The notes: generated by a model not told the origin, from the sequence alone. Shown: positions 52,216-62,386, counted from the first letter of the stretch. The stretch is 64,000 nucleotides of DNA from Acidimicrobiales bacterium (GCA_028823445.1 JAPKBH010000002.1:56037-120036), one strand, 5' to 3'. Made by a program: numbers and translations.

Positions 52216-52983
52216 TTAAACACCCATGGCGTGAAAACCGCCATCGACGTGGATTATTTCGCCGGTAGTGGCCGGAAACCAGTCGGACAACAAAGCCACG
52301 CAGGAGCGGGCCACCGGTTCGGGGTCGTTGACGTCCCAGCCCAAGGGTGCCCGGTCGGACCATGCATCTTCAAAAGCAGCAAAACCAGGGATACTTTTGG
52401 CAGCCATGGTACGAATAGGTCCGGCGGCCACCATGTTTACCCGAATATTGTCGGGCCCTAAATTACGGGCCAAGTAACGAGAAGCCGACTCCAAGGCAGC
52501 TTTGGCGACGCCCATCCAGTTGTAGGCCGGCCAAGCGACCCGAGCATCGAAGTCCAGCCCAATGATGGACCCCCCGTTGGTCATCAAGGGGGCCACCACC
52601 TCAGCCACCGTTTTCAAGGAGTAAGCAGAAATCTCCATGGCCACCGCCACATCGGACCATTGAGCGGCCATGAAATCATCACCCAAGCACACCTCGGGGG
52701 CGAACCCAATGGCGTGCAAAGCGCCATCTACCTGCCCCCATTTTTTTTCTAGATGCTCACGCAAAGCCACCGCTTGTTCGGGCGCGGTGACATCAAATTC
52801 TAAAACTTCGGGAGCGGTAGGTAGTTTGCGGGCCGTACGTTGCGTTAACCGCAAGGCTCGTCCGGCCCCGGTGAGGATGATCTCGGCCCCTTCTTCTTGG
52901 GCTAAGCGGGCAATCGAGAAGGCAAGTGACGCATCGGTCAACACCCCGGTAATCAGCAATTTTTTACCATCCAAAATGCCCAT
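52216..52983 (-). CDS. fabI: Enoyl-ACP reductase, InhA/FabI type
   Basis: 255 residues. Last reduction of fatty acid elongation. MGILDGKKLLITGVLTDASLAFSIARLAQEEGA at the start, HAIGFAP, catalytic Tyr/Lys in YNWMGVAKAALES, and AAGPIRTMAAKSIPGF are close to mycobacterial InhA. GGAGGA site 7 bases before the ATG. Unpaired in this region. Confidence 0.93.
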   Translation of the reverse strand: MGILDGKKLLITGVLTDASLAFSIARLAQEEGAEIILTGAGRALRLTQRTARKLPTAPEVLEFDVTAPEQAVALREHLEKKWGQVDGALHAIGFAPEVCLGDDFMAAQWSDVAVAMEISAYSLKTVAEVVAPLMTNGGSIIGLDFDARVAWPAYNWMGVAKAALESASRYLARNLGPDNIRVNMVAAGPIRTMAAKSIPGFAAFEDAWSDRAPLGWDVNDPEPVARSCVALLSDWFPATTGEIIHVDGGFHAMGV

Positions 52984-53115
52984 ATTGCTTCCTCCAAAAA
53001 TTTGGGCCCAAAACAGGACCGTGGTTTGCTCTGACCCTACCGGCCTATCAACGCCGGATTGGGGAACAAACCGCTGAACAACTACCCGACGGCCGTTATG
53101 GCCTACGCTAACTGA

Positions 53116-53787
53116 ATGAAGATTGGACTCCTTGGTGCCACCGGCCCGGCCGGACGAGCACTGGCCGCACGCTTAGCTTCTGTCGGACATGAGGTACTTT
53201 TGGGTTCGCGATCGCCTTACCGCTCCCTTGAGGAACGAGACAAAATTATTGATCGCTGGCCCGACCGCACCTTAAATATTGAAGCCACCGACAACCAAGG
53301 CGCCGCTCAGGCCCCCATCGTGATCATCGCTACCCCGTGGGATGCAGCAGCCTCTACCGCTTATTCGGTGGTTGACCATTTGCACGGAAAAGTAGTGATC
53401 TGCATGTCTAACGCTTTGGCCTTAGTCCACGGCGAGTTCCAACCGTTGGTGCCGCCACGAGGCTCAGTGGCGGCCAGCGTACAAGTGGAAGTCCCTGATG
53501 CTTTTGTGGCTGCCACCTTGCAACACGTGCCGGCTACTGAACTCGGTGACCTCTCTAAAGACTTGGTAAGTGATGTCCTGATTTGTTCTGACCACTCGCA
53601 AGCCACCGAAACGGTATGTGAAATGTTAAGCAGTTTTCCTGGGGTGCGCCCGCTTGATGCCGGGGGACTGTCTAACGCTATGGCTATTGAGGCGTTTACT
53701 GCGGTGCTGCTGCAACTCAATACCAAGTACAAGACACGGGTGGCGGTGCGCTTTACCGGTATTGACGACCCAAGCCCCAGCCAGTGA
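53116..53787 (+). CDS. npdG: F420H2:NADP+ oxidoreductase
   Basis: 223 residues. MKIGLLGATGPAGRALAARLASVGHEVLLGSR (NADP site), IATPWDAA, LSNAMAIEAFTAVLL match the family that moves hydride between F420H2 and NADP+. Its stop overlaps the mshC start (GTGA). Supports F420 use with the LLM enzyme at 5124. Confidence 0.86.
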   Translation: MKIGLLGATGPAGRALAARLASVGHEVLLGSRSPYRSLEERDKIIDRWPDRTLNIEATDNQGAAQAPIVIIATPWDAAASTAYSVVDHLHGKVVICMSNALALVHGEFQPLVPPRGSVAASVQVEVPDAFVAATLQHVPATELGDLSKDLVSDVLICSDHSQATETVCEMLSSFPGVRPLDAGGLSNAMAIEAFTAVLLQLNTKYKTRVAVRFTGIDDPSPSQ

Positions 53788-54929
53788 CCGTAGCGGCGCT
53801 TGCTCCGCTACGGCTGTACGACACCGCTCAACAAAAGGTGGTGGATTTCACCCCCGGCCCCTTAGTGACGTTTTATCTTTGTGGCATTACCCCTTATGAC
53901 GCTACGCACCTTGGTCATGCCGCTACCTACGTTATTTACGATGTGTTGGAGCGGCGCTTGCGTCAACGTGGCCACACCACCCGTAGCGTGCGGAACATTA
54001 CCGATGTAGACGACGACATGTTGCGGGCCGCCCGCCGTCGGGGAGTGCACCACCTTGACTTGGCCTACGGTGGGCTGCGCCGTTTTGATGACGACATGGA
54101 AGCCTTAGGTAATTTGGTGCCTTGGCAAGAGCCCCGAGCCACCGGAGCCATCCCAGAAATACGCGGCTTCATTCGGGCCTTGTTAGACAAAGACGCCGCT
54201 TATGTGGTGGAAGGAACGGTGTTTTTTGATGTTTCTTCCGTTGAAGGTTTTGGCCAGTTAAGTGGTTTGAGCAGCGAGGCCATGATGCGCATCGGTGCGG
54301 AACGTGGGGAAACCCCCGGTGACCCCCGAAAACGAAACCCTTTAGATTCAGTACTGTGGCAACCCTCGGCGGTGGACGAACCGGCTTGGGACGCCCCATG
54401 GGGAAGGGGGCGGCCGGGCTGGCATGTGGAATGTTCGGCGTTGGCTCTGCGTTATCTCGGTCCCACGGTGGATTTACACGGGGGCGGCACCGACCTAATT
54501 TATCCGCACCATGAGTGCTCGGCGGCTCAAGCTGAGGTGGTTACTGGGCAACCGCTGGCCCGGCATTGGATGCATCAAGCCATGGTGGTTCATGAAGGTG
54601 AAAAAATGGCCAAGTCGTTAGGCAACCTAGTTTTTGTCGCTGACCTGTTGCGTTGCCATGACCCGATGGCCCTTCGGTTGTTATTTCTGGCCCAGCATTA
54701 CCGGCGGTCATGGTCTTGGGACCCTCGGCTACTTGAGCAGGCGGTACAGCGGTTGGAGCGCTGGCGAACGATGGTTGATGCTGTAGAAAAGCCCTCATTA
54801 GGTGCCCAAGTGGCGGTGGTTCTTGATCAAGACTTAGACGCACCGGCGGCCTTAATGCTAATTGATCAGGCGGCGGCCGAGGGGAGTGGGGTAAGAAAAG
54901 CTGCTGAAGTGTTGGGAGTTGTGCTTTAA
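53784..54929 (+). CDS. mshC: MshC cysteine:GlcN-inositol ligase (mycothiol)
   Basis: 381 residues, related to cysteinyl-tRNA synthetase but with the MshC signature FYLCGITPYDATHLGHAATY, HVECSALALRYLG, GGGTDLIYPHHE and KMAKSLGNLVFV. CysRS usually has CGPTVYD, so MshC is the better call. Shorter than typical MshC by about 30 residues at the C-terminus. GTG start coupled to npdG. Implies mycothiol as the low-molecular-weight thiol. Confidence 0.85.
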   Translation: MTVAALAPLRLYDTAQQKVVDFTPGPLVTFYLCGITPYDATHLGHAATYVIYDVLERRLRQRGHTTRSVRNITDVDDDMLRAARRRGVHHLDLAYGGLRRFDDDMEALGNLVPWQEPRATGAIPEIRGFIRALLDKDAAYVVEGTVFFDVSSVEGFGQLSGLSSEAMMRIGAERGETPGDPRKRNPLDSVLWQPSAVDEPAWDAPWGRGRPGWHVECSALALRYLGPTVDLHGGGTDLIYPHHECSAAQAEVVTGQPLARHWMHQAMVVHEGEKMAKSLGNLVFVADLLRCHDPMALRLLFLAQHYRRSWSWDPRLLEQAVQRLERWRTMVDAVEKPSLGAQVAVVLDQDLDAPAALMLIDQAAAEGSGVRKAAEVLGVVL

Positions 54930-54970
54930 AGCGGCCGAGCCGGGTTGCTGGTTGGCTAACCTGAGGGCCT

Positions 54971-56938
54971 ATGGCTGATATTTGCATTACCTTGCCCGAT
55001 AATTCTTTACGTACTTTGCCTCAAGGGGCGACGGCTGCTGACTTGGCGGCCGATATTGGGCCCGGCTTGGCTCGAGATGCGTTGATTGCTGTGGTTAATG
55101 GCCAAGAACGCGACCTCTCAGAGGTCTTGATTGACGGCGCCACGGTGGCCATTATCACCCCACCCAGCGACCAAGGCCTCCACACCTTGCGGCACTCCAC
55201 GGCCCACGTGTTGGCCCAGGCTGTTCTTGAGCTTTGGCCGGGCGCTACCTACGCCATCGGCCCGCCTATCGACCATGGATTTTACTACGACTTTGAACTC
55301 CCCGAAGGTGGCACCTTTAGCCAAGAAGATTTAGCGGCCATTGATGCGAAAATGCGGGAAATCATGGACGCTGACCAACCGTTTGAACGCGGCGAGGCCA
55401 CCACAGACGAGGCGATGGCCATCTTCGCTGACCACATATATAAGCGAGAAATTATTGAAAAAGTAACGGCTGGCGGCGGAGACGGCGAACTGGCCGCCGA
55501 AACCGGAGCCGATGGTACGGTCAGTTATTACCGCAACGGCGAAGGTTTTGTGGACTTGTGTTTAGGCCCTCATGTGCCTTCAACAGGGCGTTTGGGGCAT
55601 TTTGCTTTGCAAAAAGTTGCGGGTGCATATTGGCGGGGCGACACCACCCGGCCCATGCTGCAACGTATTTACGGCACTGCGTGGGCCAATAAAAAAGACC
55701 TTAAACGTCATTTGCAAAACCTTATCGAAGCCGAAAAACGTGATCACCGCCGATTGGCCGCCGAGTTAGATCTGGTGTCTTGGCCAGAGTCTCTAGGCCC
55801 CGGTTTGGCGGTATGGCATCCCAAGGGTGCTTTGGTGCGCAAAATTATTGAGGACTACAGCCGAGAACGCCACGAAAAAGGCGGCTACGACTTTGTCTAT
55901 AGCCCCCATATTGCCAAGTCGGTTTTGTGGGAAACCAGCGGCCACTTGGACTTCTACGCCGACGGCATGTACCCGCCCATGGAACTCGACGGCGCCACTT
56001 ACTACCCCAAGCCCATGAACTGCCCGTTCCATGTAGCTATTTTTGATAGTGGTCAGCGGAGTTACCGTGAGCTGCCGGTGCGCTTTTTTGAGTTGGGAGC
56101 GGTCTACCGCTACGAGTTGTCGGGAGCCATTCATGGCTTGTTGCGTAGCCGAGGGTTTACCCAAGATGATTCACATATTTTTTGCACCCGTGAACAGGTA
56201 GCCGAAGAGCTGGCTTCTTTGTTGACATTTACCTTGTCGGTATTGCGGGCCTTTGGGTTTGATGATTTTCAAGCCAAATTGTCGACCCGCCCACCCGAAA
56301 AATCGGTCGGCGAAGATGAGATGTGGGAAGAAGCCACCGATGGCTTGCGGGGTGCTTTAGAGGCCGCCGGTTTGGACTATGTGGTCGAAGAAGGCGGCGG
56401 AGCGTTCTACGGCCCCAAGATCGATGTGGATGTCACCGATGCCATCGGTCGCCCGTGGCAACTGTCGACCATTCAATTGGACTTCAACCTGCCGGAACGT
56501 TTTGAACTGGAATACGTTGGTTCAGACGGGGGACGCCACCGACCGGTGATGATCCACCGGGCACTTATGGGCTCCATTGAACGTTTCTTCGGTGTGTTGT
56601 TAGAGCACTACGCTGGGGCTTTCCCCACGTGGTTGTCGCCCGAGCAGGTACGTATTTTGCCGGTAGCCGACGAACACCAGGCCTACGCCCAACAGTTGGT
56701 TGACCGTTTAACCGAAGATGGTTTTCGAGCGTCGATTGCCGAAGCTAGCGACCCCTTGGGTAAACGAGTTCGTGAAGCAAAAGTAGCGAAAACGCCGCAC
56801 GTGTTGGTGGTGGGCGACGATGACGTAGCGCATGACACGGTGGGCGAAAATGCTCGAGGAACCAAAGAACCAGAGCGCGATTTAGCGTTTGAAGAGTTTT
56901 GCGCTCGTTTGGCTACCGAGGTAACGGAACGCCAGTGA
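54971..56938 (+). CDS. thrS: Threonyl-tRNA synthetase
   Basis: 655 residues: TGS domain (about 1-62), editing/SAD domain with HSTAHVLAQAV and DLCLGPHVPSTG, class II core with PKPMNCPFHVAIF, SYRELPVRFFELGAVYRYE and GLLRSRGFTQDDSHIFC, and the anticodon domain. No T-box or other leader in the 41 bases upstream. GTG of the HIT gene overlaps its stop. Confidence 0.96.
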   Translation: MADICITLPDNSLRTLPQGATAADLAADIGPGLARDALIAVVNGQERDLSEVLIDGATVAIITPPSDQGLHTLRHSTAHVLAQAVLELWPGATYAIGPPIDHGFYYDFELPEGGTFSQEDLAAIDAKMREIMDADQPFERGEATTDEAMAIFADHIYKREIIEKVTAGGGDGELAAETGADGTVSYYRNGEGFVDLCLGPHVPSTGRLGHFALQKVAGAYWRGDTTRPMLQRIYGTAWANKKDLKRHLQNLIEAEKRDHRRLAAELDLVSWPESLGPGLAVWHPKGALVRKIIEDYSRERHEKGGYDFVYSPHIAKSVLWETSGHLDFYADGMYPPMELDGATYYPKPMNCPFHVAIFDSGQRSYRELPVRFFELGAVYRYELSGAIHGLLRSRGFTQDDSHIFCTREQVAEELASLLTFTLSVLRAFGFDDFQAKLSTRPPEKSVGEDEMWEEATDGLRGALEAAGLDYVVEEGGGAFYGPKIDVDVTDAIGRPWQLSTIQLDFNLPERFELEYVGSDGGRHRPVMIHRALMGSIERFFGVLLEHYAGAFPTWLSPEQVRILPVADEHQAYAQQLVDRLTEDGFRASIAEASDPLGKRVREAKVAKTPHVLVVGDDDVAHDTVGENARGTKEPERDLAFEEFCARLATEVTERQ

Positions 56939-57453
56939 GCCGACTCGACCACCTTTGGGCAGGTTGGCGCCAGGCCTATTTGGCTGGGGAACAAGACCAG
57001 CGAGAGTTGCCAGACATTCCAGCGGGCGGCTCAATTTTTTCGGCCATAGAACGCAGCGGGTTACCCGATGAGGAAACCTTTGTGGTGGCTCGCGGCGACA
57101 CCTGTTTTGTTTTGCTTAATGCTTACCCCTACACCAGCGGTCACGCCATGGTGCTGCCCAAAAGAGTGGTGGGGTCGTTGGCTGACCTCACCGAAGAAGA
57201 GCACGCCGAGTTATGGCTCATGGTGCGGGCCACGGTGACGGCGCTCGAAGCGGCCTATGAACCAGGGGGCATCAACGTTGGTTTGAACCAGGGGCGAGCG
57301 GCGGGCGCTGGAGTGCCGGAACATCTGCACGTGCACTGTTTGCCGCGCTGGTCGGGCGACACTAATTTTGTTACTTCGGTAGCGGGGGCCCGGGTCTTGC
57401 CCGAAGCCTTGAATGACTCGTGGAAACGTCTGCGAGAACATTGGCCTGCATGA
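56935..57453 (+). CDS. HIT-family AP4A phosphorylase/hydrolase-like protein
   Basis: 172 residues. NAYPYTSGHAMVLPKR and EHLHVHCLPRW (HxHxH) define the HIT family; actinobacterial members act on diadenosine polyphosphates. Start GTG 56935 overlaps the thrS stop; its own stop overlaps the next ATG. Coupled to thrS, whose side reaction can make AP4A. Confidence 0.87.
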   Translation: MSRLDHLWAGWRQAYLAGEQDQRELPDIPAGGSIFSAIERSGLPDEETFVVARGDTCFVLLNAYPYTSGHAMVLPKRVVGSLADLTEEEHAELWLMVRATVTALEAAYEPGGINVGLNQGRAAGAGVPEHLHVHCLPRWSGDTNFVTSVAGARVLPEALNDSWKRLREHWPA

Positions 57454-58964
57454 GAAAAGCTCTATTTTGCATAGCTGCGGTCTTGTTGCTCGCCGCTTGC
57501 GGGGGAGACAGCGCTACCGGAAATGCGGAACTGGTCAGCACGACGGTCTCGGTGCCTTCAACAACTTTGCCGCCAGGTTCAAGCATCGTGGAGGACGCTA
57601 AGTCTCTTGGTTGGAATGAGTGCTGGGATATCGCCGAGTGTTTTGATTTGACGGTTCCTTTGGATTATCAAGATTTAGACGGGCAGGCTATAAACATTGC
57701 CGTGGTGCGGGTGTTGGCGGTCGAAGAGCCTTACCTTGGTCCCTTGGTTTTGAACCCTGGGGGGCCTGGTGGCTCGGGTCTTGACATGGTGGGGGAGATG
57801 GCTGACCTTTGGTCAATGATTTTCCCGCAGTTTGATGTGGTGGGTTTTGACCCTCGAGGGGTGGGGGCTTCTTCTGCGGTTTTGTGTCCCACTGATTTTG
57901 ACGAGGACGAAAAGTTGGCTTTTGGCGGGGGGGAAGACTCGAGCACGTTGTTTGTGGACCAGTTGGATCACGTAAAGCAGTGCCAAGAATTTAGCGGCGA
58001 CTTGTTGCTTCACGTGGGGACCAACAATGCGGCACGCGATATGGACGAGATGCGTGTCGCTTTAGGGGCAGAGCAGATCACCTATTTGGGGTATTCATAC
58101 GGGACGCGACTGGGGGCGGTGTATGCGGCGTTATTTCCGGAGCGAGTACGAGCCATGGTGCTCGACGGCCCGTTGGACCCCGCTGAGCAGGTAAGCGAGT
58201 TTTCTCCGGTGCAAGGAGATGGCTTCGAGTTGGCTTGGCGCCACTTTGCTGCGGATTGCCAAGCCGCTACTGCGTGTGCGTTGAACGAATTAGGTGGCCC
58301 GGATGCTGCTTTTTTTGCTGCAGATGCTTTGTTGAAGGAGCAAAACTTTGCCGCTGGTGAGGGGCGAGAGTTGTCTCGTGCAGAGTTTGAGTTTGGGGTG
58401 GCCGTGGCTTTGTACTCGCCTTATACCTGGCCAGATTTGGTCAACGGGTTGGTTGAGGTATTAGAAGAACACCAGGGTGGAATCTTGCAAGGGTTAGTTG
58501 ATGAGATGATTGGACGCCAGCCAGATGGCAGTTACGACAACTCGAGTGCGGCGAACTTGTTGATCAACTGTGCCGATGATTCGCTGCGCCCGACCCAAGA
58601 AGAGATAAAGGAAGCGAGTAATTTGTTGGCTGACACGTTGCCGCATTTTGGGCCAATTTTTCGGGGAATGATCGGCTGTTTTGGTGTTCCGGCGGCGGTT
58701 GACCCACTGCTCTCCTTGCCGGCTGATATGGCGGTTCCGGCTTTGGTCATCGCTATGGAAGGTGACCCAGCGACCCCGATGGCTTGGGCCGAGGGTCTTC
58801 GAGATGCCATTGGAGATGCGGTTTTGATTACCACCGATGGAGACGGTCACGGGGCATTTTTGTCGAACAGCGAGTGTGTGACTGAAGTGGTGTTTGCTTA
58901 CTTGTACTTGTTGGAGTTTCCGGCGGATGGTTGGTCGTGTGAGGAACCGGCGCTTTACGGCTAG
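57450..58964 (+). CDS. Secreted TAP-like alpha/beta hydrolase lipoprotein
   Basis: 504 residues. Lipoprotein signal LLLAACGGDS, short Thr/Ser linker, then an alpha/beta hydrolase: oxyanion NPGGPGGSG near 109, nucleophile YLGYSYGTRLGAVYAALFP, late Asp and GDGHGAFL His. Resembles tripeptidyl aminopeptidase / Mycobacterium CaeA types that act on peptides or esters outside the cell. Confidence 0.87.
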   Translation: MRKALFCIAAVLLLAACGGDSATGNAELVSTTVSVPSTTLPPGSSIVEDAKSLGWNECWDIAECFDLTVPLDYQDLDGQAINIAVVRVLAVEEPYLGPLVLNPGGPGGSGLDMVGEMADLWSMIFPQFDVVGFDPRGVGASSAVLCPTDFDEDEKLAFGGGEDSSTLFVDQLDHVKQCQEFSGDLLLHVGTNNAARDMDEMRVALGAEQITYLGYSYGTRLGAVYAALFPERVRAMVLDGPLDPAEQVSEFSPVQGDGFELAWRHFAADCQAATACALNELGGPDAAFFAADALLKEQNFAAGEGRELSRAEFEFGVAVALYSPYTWPDLVNGLVEVLEEHQGGILQGLVDEMIGRQPDGSYDNSSAANLLINCADDSLRPTQEEIKEASNLLADTLPHFGPIFRGMIGCFGVPAAVDPLLSLPADMAVPALVIAMEGDPATPMAWAEGLRDAIGDAVLITTDGDGHGAFLSNSECVTEVVFAYLYLLEFPADGWSCEEPALYG

Positions 58965-58967
58965 TAT

Positions 58968-58982
58968 TGAGATTCATTCTCA
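58968..58982. promoter_or_regulatory. Fur/Zur-type metal box upstream of permease
   Basis: TGAGATTCATTCTCA, one base different from the box at 60717-60731. It lies 21 bases before the permease ATG. Such inverted TGAGAAT-type boxes bind Fur-family regulators. Confidence 0.7.
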
Positions 58983-59003
58983 TTAAGGCTTGGAAGGCAG
59001 AAA

Positions 59004-59864
59004 ATGGAGTTCATCACTGATCCTTGGACTTGGTGGGTTTTGCCGTTCGTGGACAACGTGTTTATGCAACGCGCCCTGCTGGCCGGGCTTTTGGCCGTAT
59101 TGGCTACCTCGGTGGTGGGCACCTGGGTAGTGCTGCGCGGGCTAACGTTTTTGGGCGATGCCCTAGCTCATGGGGTGTTGCCCGGTATTGCCCTTGCTGT
59201 GGTGTTGGGCATTGACCCGGTGGTGGGGGCTTTGGTGGCGGCCCTGGTCATGGTGGCCGGGGTAGGCGGCGTGCGTCGACTCACCCCACTGCCCGATGAT
59301 GTTTCGGTTGGCCTGTTGTTCGTAGGCATGCTGGCCTTGGCCGTGGTGGTCATCTCTAGCGATGCTGGGTCAGACGCCGGCGATTTGCATCGGGTGCTCT
59401 TTGGGTCGGTAACCGGCATTCAATCCGGCGACCTGTGGCGTCAAGTCGGGGCCGCCGCCCTTGCCGTGGGTGGCGTGGTGTTTTTTCATCGAGCGTTTTT
59501 GGTGGCCACCTTTGACGAGACGCAAGCGGAACTTTTAGGTCTTCGCCCACAGCGTGCCCATTTTGTTCTTATGGCTTTGGTGGCGATTTCAGTGGTGGCT
59601 TCTTTTCAAGCGGTAGGCGCTTTGCTGGTTTTTGCCTTTTTGGTGGCCCCGCCCGCTACGGCCATGCTGGTGGTACGCCGGGTGCCGATCATTATGGTCA
59701 CCGCAGTGGGGTTTGGGGCAATTGCTGTGGTGGTGGGTGCTTTGATGAGCTTTCACCAGGGGGCAGCCGCCGGTGGTTCTATGGCTTTGATCGTGGTGTT
59801 GGAGTTTTTGCTGGTGGCGTTAGTTAAAGCAGGCTGGAAAAAAACAAGATCAGCAAACGCTTAG
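59004..59864 (+). CDS. Zinc/manganese ABC transporter permease
   Basis: 286 residues with about eight TM helices of the ABC-3 family (LRGLTFLGDALAHGVLPGIALA, then LLGLRPQRAHFVLMALVAISVVASFQAVGALLVFAFLVAPPATA). Imports Zn2+ or Mn2+ with an ATPase and binding protein. AAGG ribosome site 7 bases before the ATG. Overlaps the convergent binding-protein gene by 4 bases. No ATPase gene is adjacent. Confidence 0.87.
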   Translation: MEFITDPWTWWVLPFVDNVFMQRALLAGLLAVLATSVVGTWVVLRGLTFLGDALAHGVLPGIALAVVLGIDPVVGALVAALVMVAGVGGVRRLTPLPDDVSVGLLFVGMLALAVVVISSDAGSDAGDLHRVLFGSVTGIQSGDLWRQVGAAALAVGGVVFFHRAFLVATFDETQAELLGLRPQRAHFVLMALVAISVVASFQAVGALLVFAFLVAPPATAMLVVRRVPIIMVTAVGFGAIAVVVGALMSFHQGAAAGGSMALIVVLEFLLVALVKAGWKKTRSANA

Positions 59865-60703
59865 TCGTTTTGCCAAGCGGCAACTAAGAGGTCTATCAAC
59901 TCGGTCAAAATGTCGGCTAAAGATTGGTGGGGTAAAGGAGCTACCGGCACCTCTACCAGGTGAGCGCCGGTTACTTCGGCTAACCGATGGGCTTCTTCAA
60001 GGTGGGCGTCTTCAGCCACTGCAATAACGAAAGTGTTTGTAGATTCCATAACGGATATCAACTGGGTCAGGCGGGCGGTGCTGGCCTCGGCAAGCGAACT
60101 GTCGTCGTCTACGAGGGTGTCGATCACGGTGATGTCGTAGCGATCGGCGAGGTGGGTTAAAAATTGGTGGTCGGTAACCAGCAGTCGCTGGGAAACCGGT
60201 ATGACAGAAATACGTTGGGCTAGTTCTGCGTCAAGAGCCACTAATTGTTGGTCAGTTTCTTGCCGGCAACGCCAAAGTTCGTCGGCGGTTAAATCGCTGT
60301 GGGCGAGCAAAGCAGCTTCGATGCTCGGCAAAAGGGTGCGTACCAAGTTTGGATCAAGCCAAAAGTGTGGGTCGCCTTGGGTCAGGTTCAAGGCAGTGGC
60401 CGCTTCAAACACCGGCGTAGGGGTGGCGGCTAAGGCGGCACTCCAGCCGGCCTCTAGGCCCAAACCGTTACTAAAAATTATTTCAGCTTGATCAAGGGAA
60501 GACCGGTCAGCCAGCGAGGGGGCGTCGGCGTGAGGGTCGGCCTGGGCAGAAATCAAAGAGGGGACGTCTGCTTGGCAGGCCACTGACGACACGACTTCTG
60601 CCCAAGCGGGGGTGGTGGCCAGCAGCGGGGAAGCGGCGTTGTCTTGAGAACTACAAGAGATGCCAGCCAGCAGCAGGGCGAGGAAAAAAAACAAGTTGCG
60701 CAT
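59861..60703 (-). CDS. Metal-binding lipoprotein of zinc ABC importer
   Basis: 280 residues. Lipoprotein signal LLLAGISCSSQ, then the ZnuA-like bilobal fold: HADAPSLADRSSL (metal His), DPHFWLDPN, TDHQFLTHLADRYDITVIDTL. Substrate-binding protein for the permease encoded convergently. A TGAGAAT-type palindrome is 14 bases before its start. Confidence 0.85.
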   Translation of the reverse strand: MRNLFFFLALLLAGISCSSQDNAASPLLATTPAWAEVVSSVACQADVPSLISAQADPHADAPSLADRSSLDQAEIIFSNGLGLEAGWSAALAATPTPVFEAATALNLTQGDPHFWLDPNLVRTLLPSIEAALLAHSDLTADELWRCRQETDQQLVALDAELAQRISVIPVSQRLLVTDHQFLTHLADRYDITVIDTLVDDDSSLAEASTARLTQLISVMESTNTFVIAVAEDAHLEEAHRLAEVTGAHLVEVPVAPLPHQSLADILTELIDLLVAAWQND

Positions 60704-60716
60704 CCCTTTAGTGTAA

Positions 60717-60731
60717 TGAGAATCATTCTCA
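60717..60731. promoter_or_regulatory. Fur/Zur-type metal box upstream of binding protein
   Basis: TGAGAAT-C-ATTCTCA is a perfect inverted repeat in the 85-base gap between the binding-protein gene (minus) and a small membrane ORF (plus). It matches the box at 58968-58982 but for one base. Confidence 0.78.
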
Positions 60732-60788
60732 GTTTATACTCATTGGGCAAAAAAGTTTCACCAAGAGACTTAGCGGTAACGTGGCCTC

Positions 60789-60947
60789 GTGAAAAAGCCC
60801 AGCACCCCCAATGTCTTATTACTCCTGCTCGCCGTCGGGTTTCTTTACCTAACTCGAGCGGACCTCCGCACGGCAGTGTTCCTAACCGCCCTGGGATGGC
60901 TCACCTGGCTCATTAGCGCCGCCGCCGAACGGCGCCACCAAAAATAG
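60789..60947 (+). CDS. Small two-TM membrane protein
   Basis: 52 residues from GTG 60789: MKKPSTPNVLLLLL then a second hydrophobic span ending in ERRHQK. Two short TM helices with positive ends. It starts 58 bases from the metal box and could share its regulation. No family recognised; moderate confidence because of its size. Confidence 0.5.
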   Translation: MKKPSTPNVLLLLLAVGFLYLTRADLRTAVFLTALGWLTWLISAAAERRHQK

Positions 60948-60949
60948 GA

Positions 60950-62314
60950 TTAATCAATCACCGGGACTTGAGCCATAGCGGCCGCTACTTTTTCTGCCGG
61001 GTAGTCGTAGTCCACCAACTCACCGGCCAAGAACTTCTCATAAGAAGCTAAATCAAGATGGCCATGACCACACAAGGCGGTCAAAATGACCTTTTCCTCG
61101 CCGGTCTCTTTGCAGCGCAAAGCTTCGCGAATAGCGGCGGCAATGGCATGAGTAGGTTCTGGAGCAGGAATGATGCCTTCAGTTCGAGCAAACAACACTG
61201 CTGCCTCAAAGCATTCGGTTTGGTGAATAGCCTCGGCTTCTACCAAGCCCTGATCATAAATATGGCTAACCAACGGGGCCATGCCGTGATAACGCAACCC
61301 TCCGGCATGGATGGGGTCGGGTATAAAGGTGTGGCCCAAAGTGTGCATCTTGACCAACGGCGTGAGTTGGCCAGTATCACCAAAGTCGTAGCGGTACTCA
61401 CCCTTGGTCAGCGATGGGCAAGAGGCCGGTTCAACGCAGCGAATGGTTGGGTTCATGCGCCCAGCAAGTTTTTCTCGCAAGAAAGGAAACGACAAACCGC
61501 CAAAGTTAGAGCCACCACCGGTACAACCCACCAACACATCGGGCGTTTCGCCCACCTTGGCCAACTGCAACAGGGCCTCTTCGCCAATAATGGTTTGGTG
61601 CAGCAGTACATGGTTCAAGACGCTGCCCAAGGCGTAACGAGTGTTTTCGTCTTGAACCGCCATCTCAACTGCTTCTGAAATAGCAATGCCCAGACTCCCG
61701 GGGCTGTTGGGGTCGGCGGCCAAAATAGCCCGACCGGCTTCGGTCAGGTCTGATGGGCTGGGGTGCAAAGTAGCCCCCCAAATTTCCATCATGGTTTTGC
61801 GATAAGGCTTTTGGTCGTAAGAAGCGCGCACCTGCCAAACCTCGCACTCAAGGCCAAACTGAGCCGTGGCAAAGGCCATGGCTGAACCCCACTGACCGGC
61901 CCCCGTTTCGGTGGTGATCTTGGTGATGCCTTCTTTGGCGTTGTAATAAGCTTGAGGCACTGCGGTGTTGACCTTGTGCGACCCGGCAGGGCTTACTCCT
62001 TCATATTTGAGAAAGATTTTGGCCGGGGTATCAAGCGCTTTTTCTAAACGACGGGCCCGCAACAACGGGCTGGGGCGCCACAAACGGTAGATGTCAAGCA
62101 CCTCGCCGGGGATATCAATGTAGGACTCACTAGAAACCTCTTGTTCGATGAGGCCCATAGCAAACAAGGGGGCGAGATCATCGGGGCCGATGGGTTCACG
62201 GGTGCCGGGATGCAGTGGGGGAGGAGGGGGAACCGGCAGATCAGGGATGATGTTGTACCACTGGGTGGGCATCTCAGATTCGTCAAGCAGAACTTTCGAG
62301 TAATTGTCGTCCAT
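60950..62314 (-). CDS. trpB: Tryptophan synthase beta-like, TrpB2 type
   Basis: 454 residues. PLP Lys in [20 protein letters not shown] phosphate loop, [14 protein letters not shown] end. The N-terminal [23 protein letters not shown] and overall length are of the TrpB2 branch, which usually works without TrpA. GGAGGA site precedes ATG 62314. No trpA or other trp gene adjacent. Confidence 0.9.
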   Translation of the reverse strand: MDDNYSKVLLDESEMPTQWYNIIPDLPVPPPPPLHPGTREPIGPDDLAPLFAMGLIEQEVSSESYIDIPGEVLDIYRLWRPSPLLRARRLEKALDTPAKIFLKYEGVSPAGSHKVNTAVPQAYYNAKEGITKITTETGAGQWGSAMAFATAQFGLECEVWQVRASYDQKPYRKTMMEIWGATLHPSPSDLTEAGRAILAADPNSPGSLGIAISEAVEMAVQDENTRYALGSVLNHVLLHQTIIGEEALLQLAKVGETPDVLVGCTGGGSNFGGLSFPFLREKLAGRMNPTIRCVEPASCPSLTKGEYRYDFGDTGQLTPLVKMHTLGHTFIPDPIHAGGLRYHGMAPLVSHIYDQGLVEAEAIHQTECFEAAVLFARTEGIIPAPEPTHAIAAAIREALRCKETGEEKVILTALCGHGHLDLASYEKFLAGELVDYDYPAEKVAAAMAQVPVID

Positions 62315-62386
62315 GGCGGGTTCCTCCGTTGTTTCCGTAAAGCACCCATTACAGCATAAAAATAGGCAATGCACTAGAGCGGTTGG

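Noticed and set aside
53784..54929. Cysteinyl-tRNA synthetase
   Set aside because: The CGITPYDATHLGHA signature and short length fit MshC rather than CysRS.
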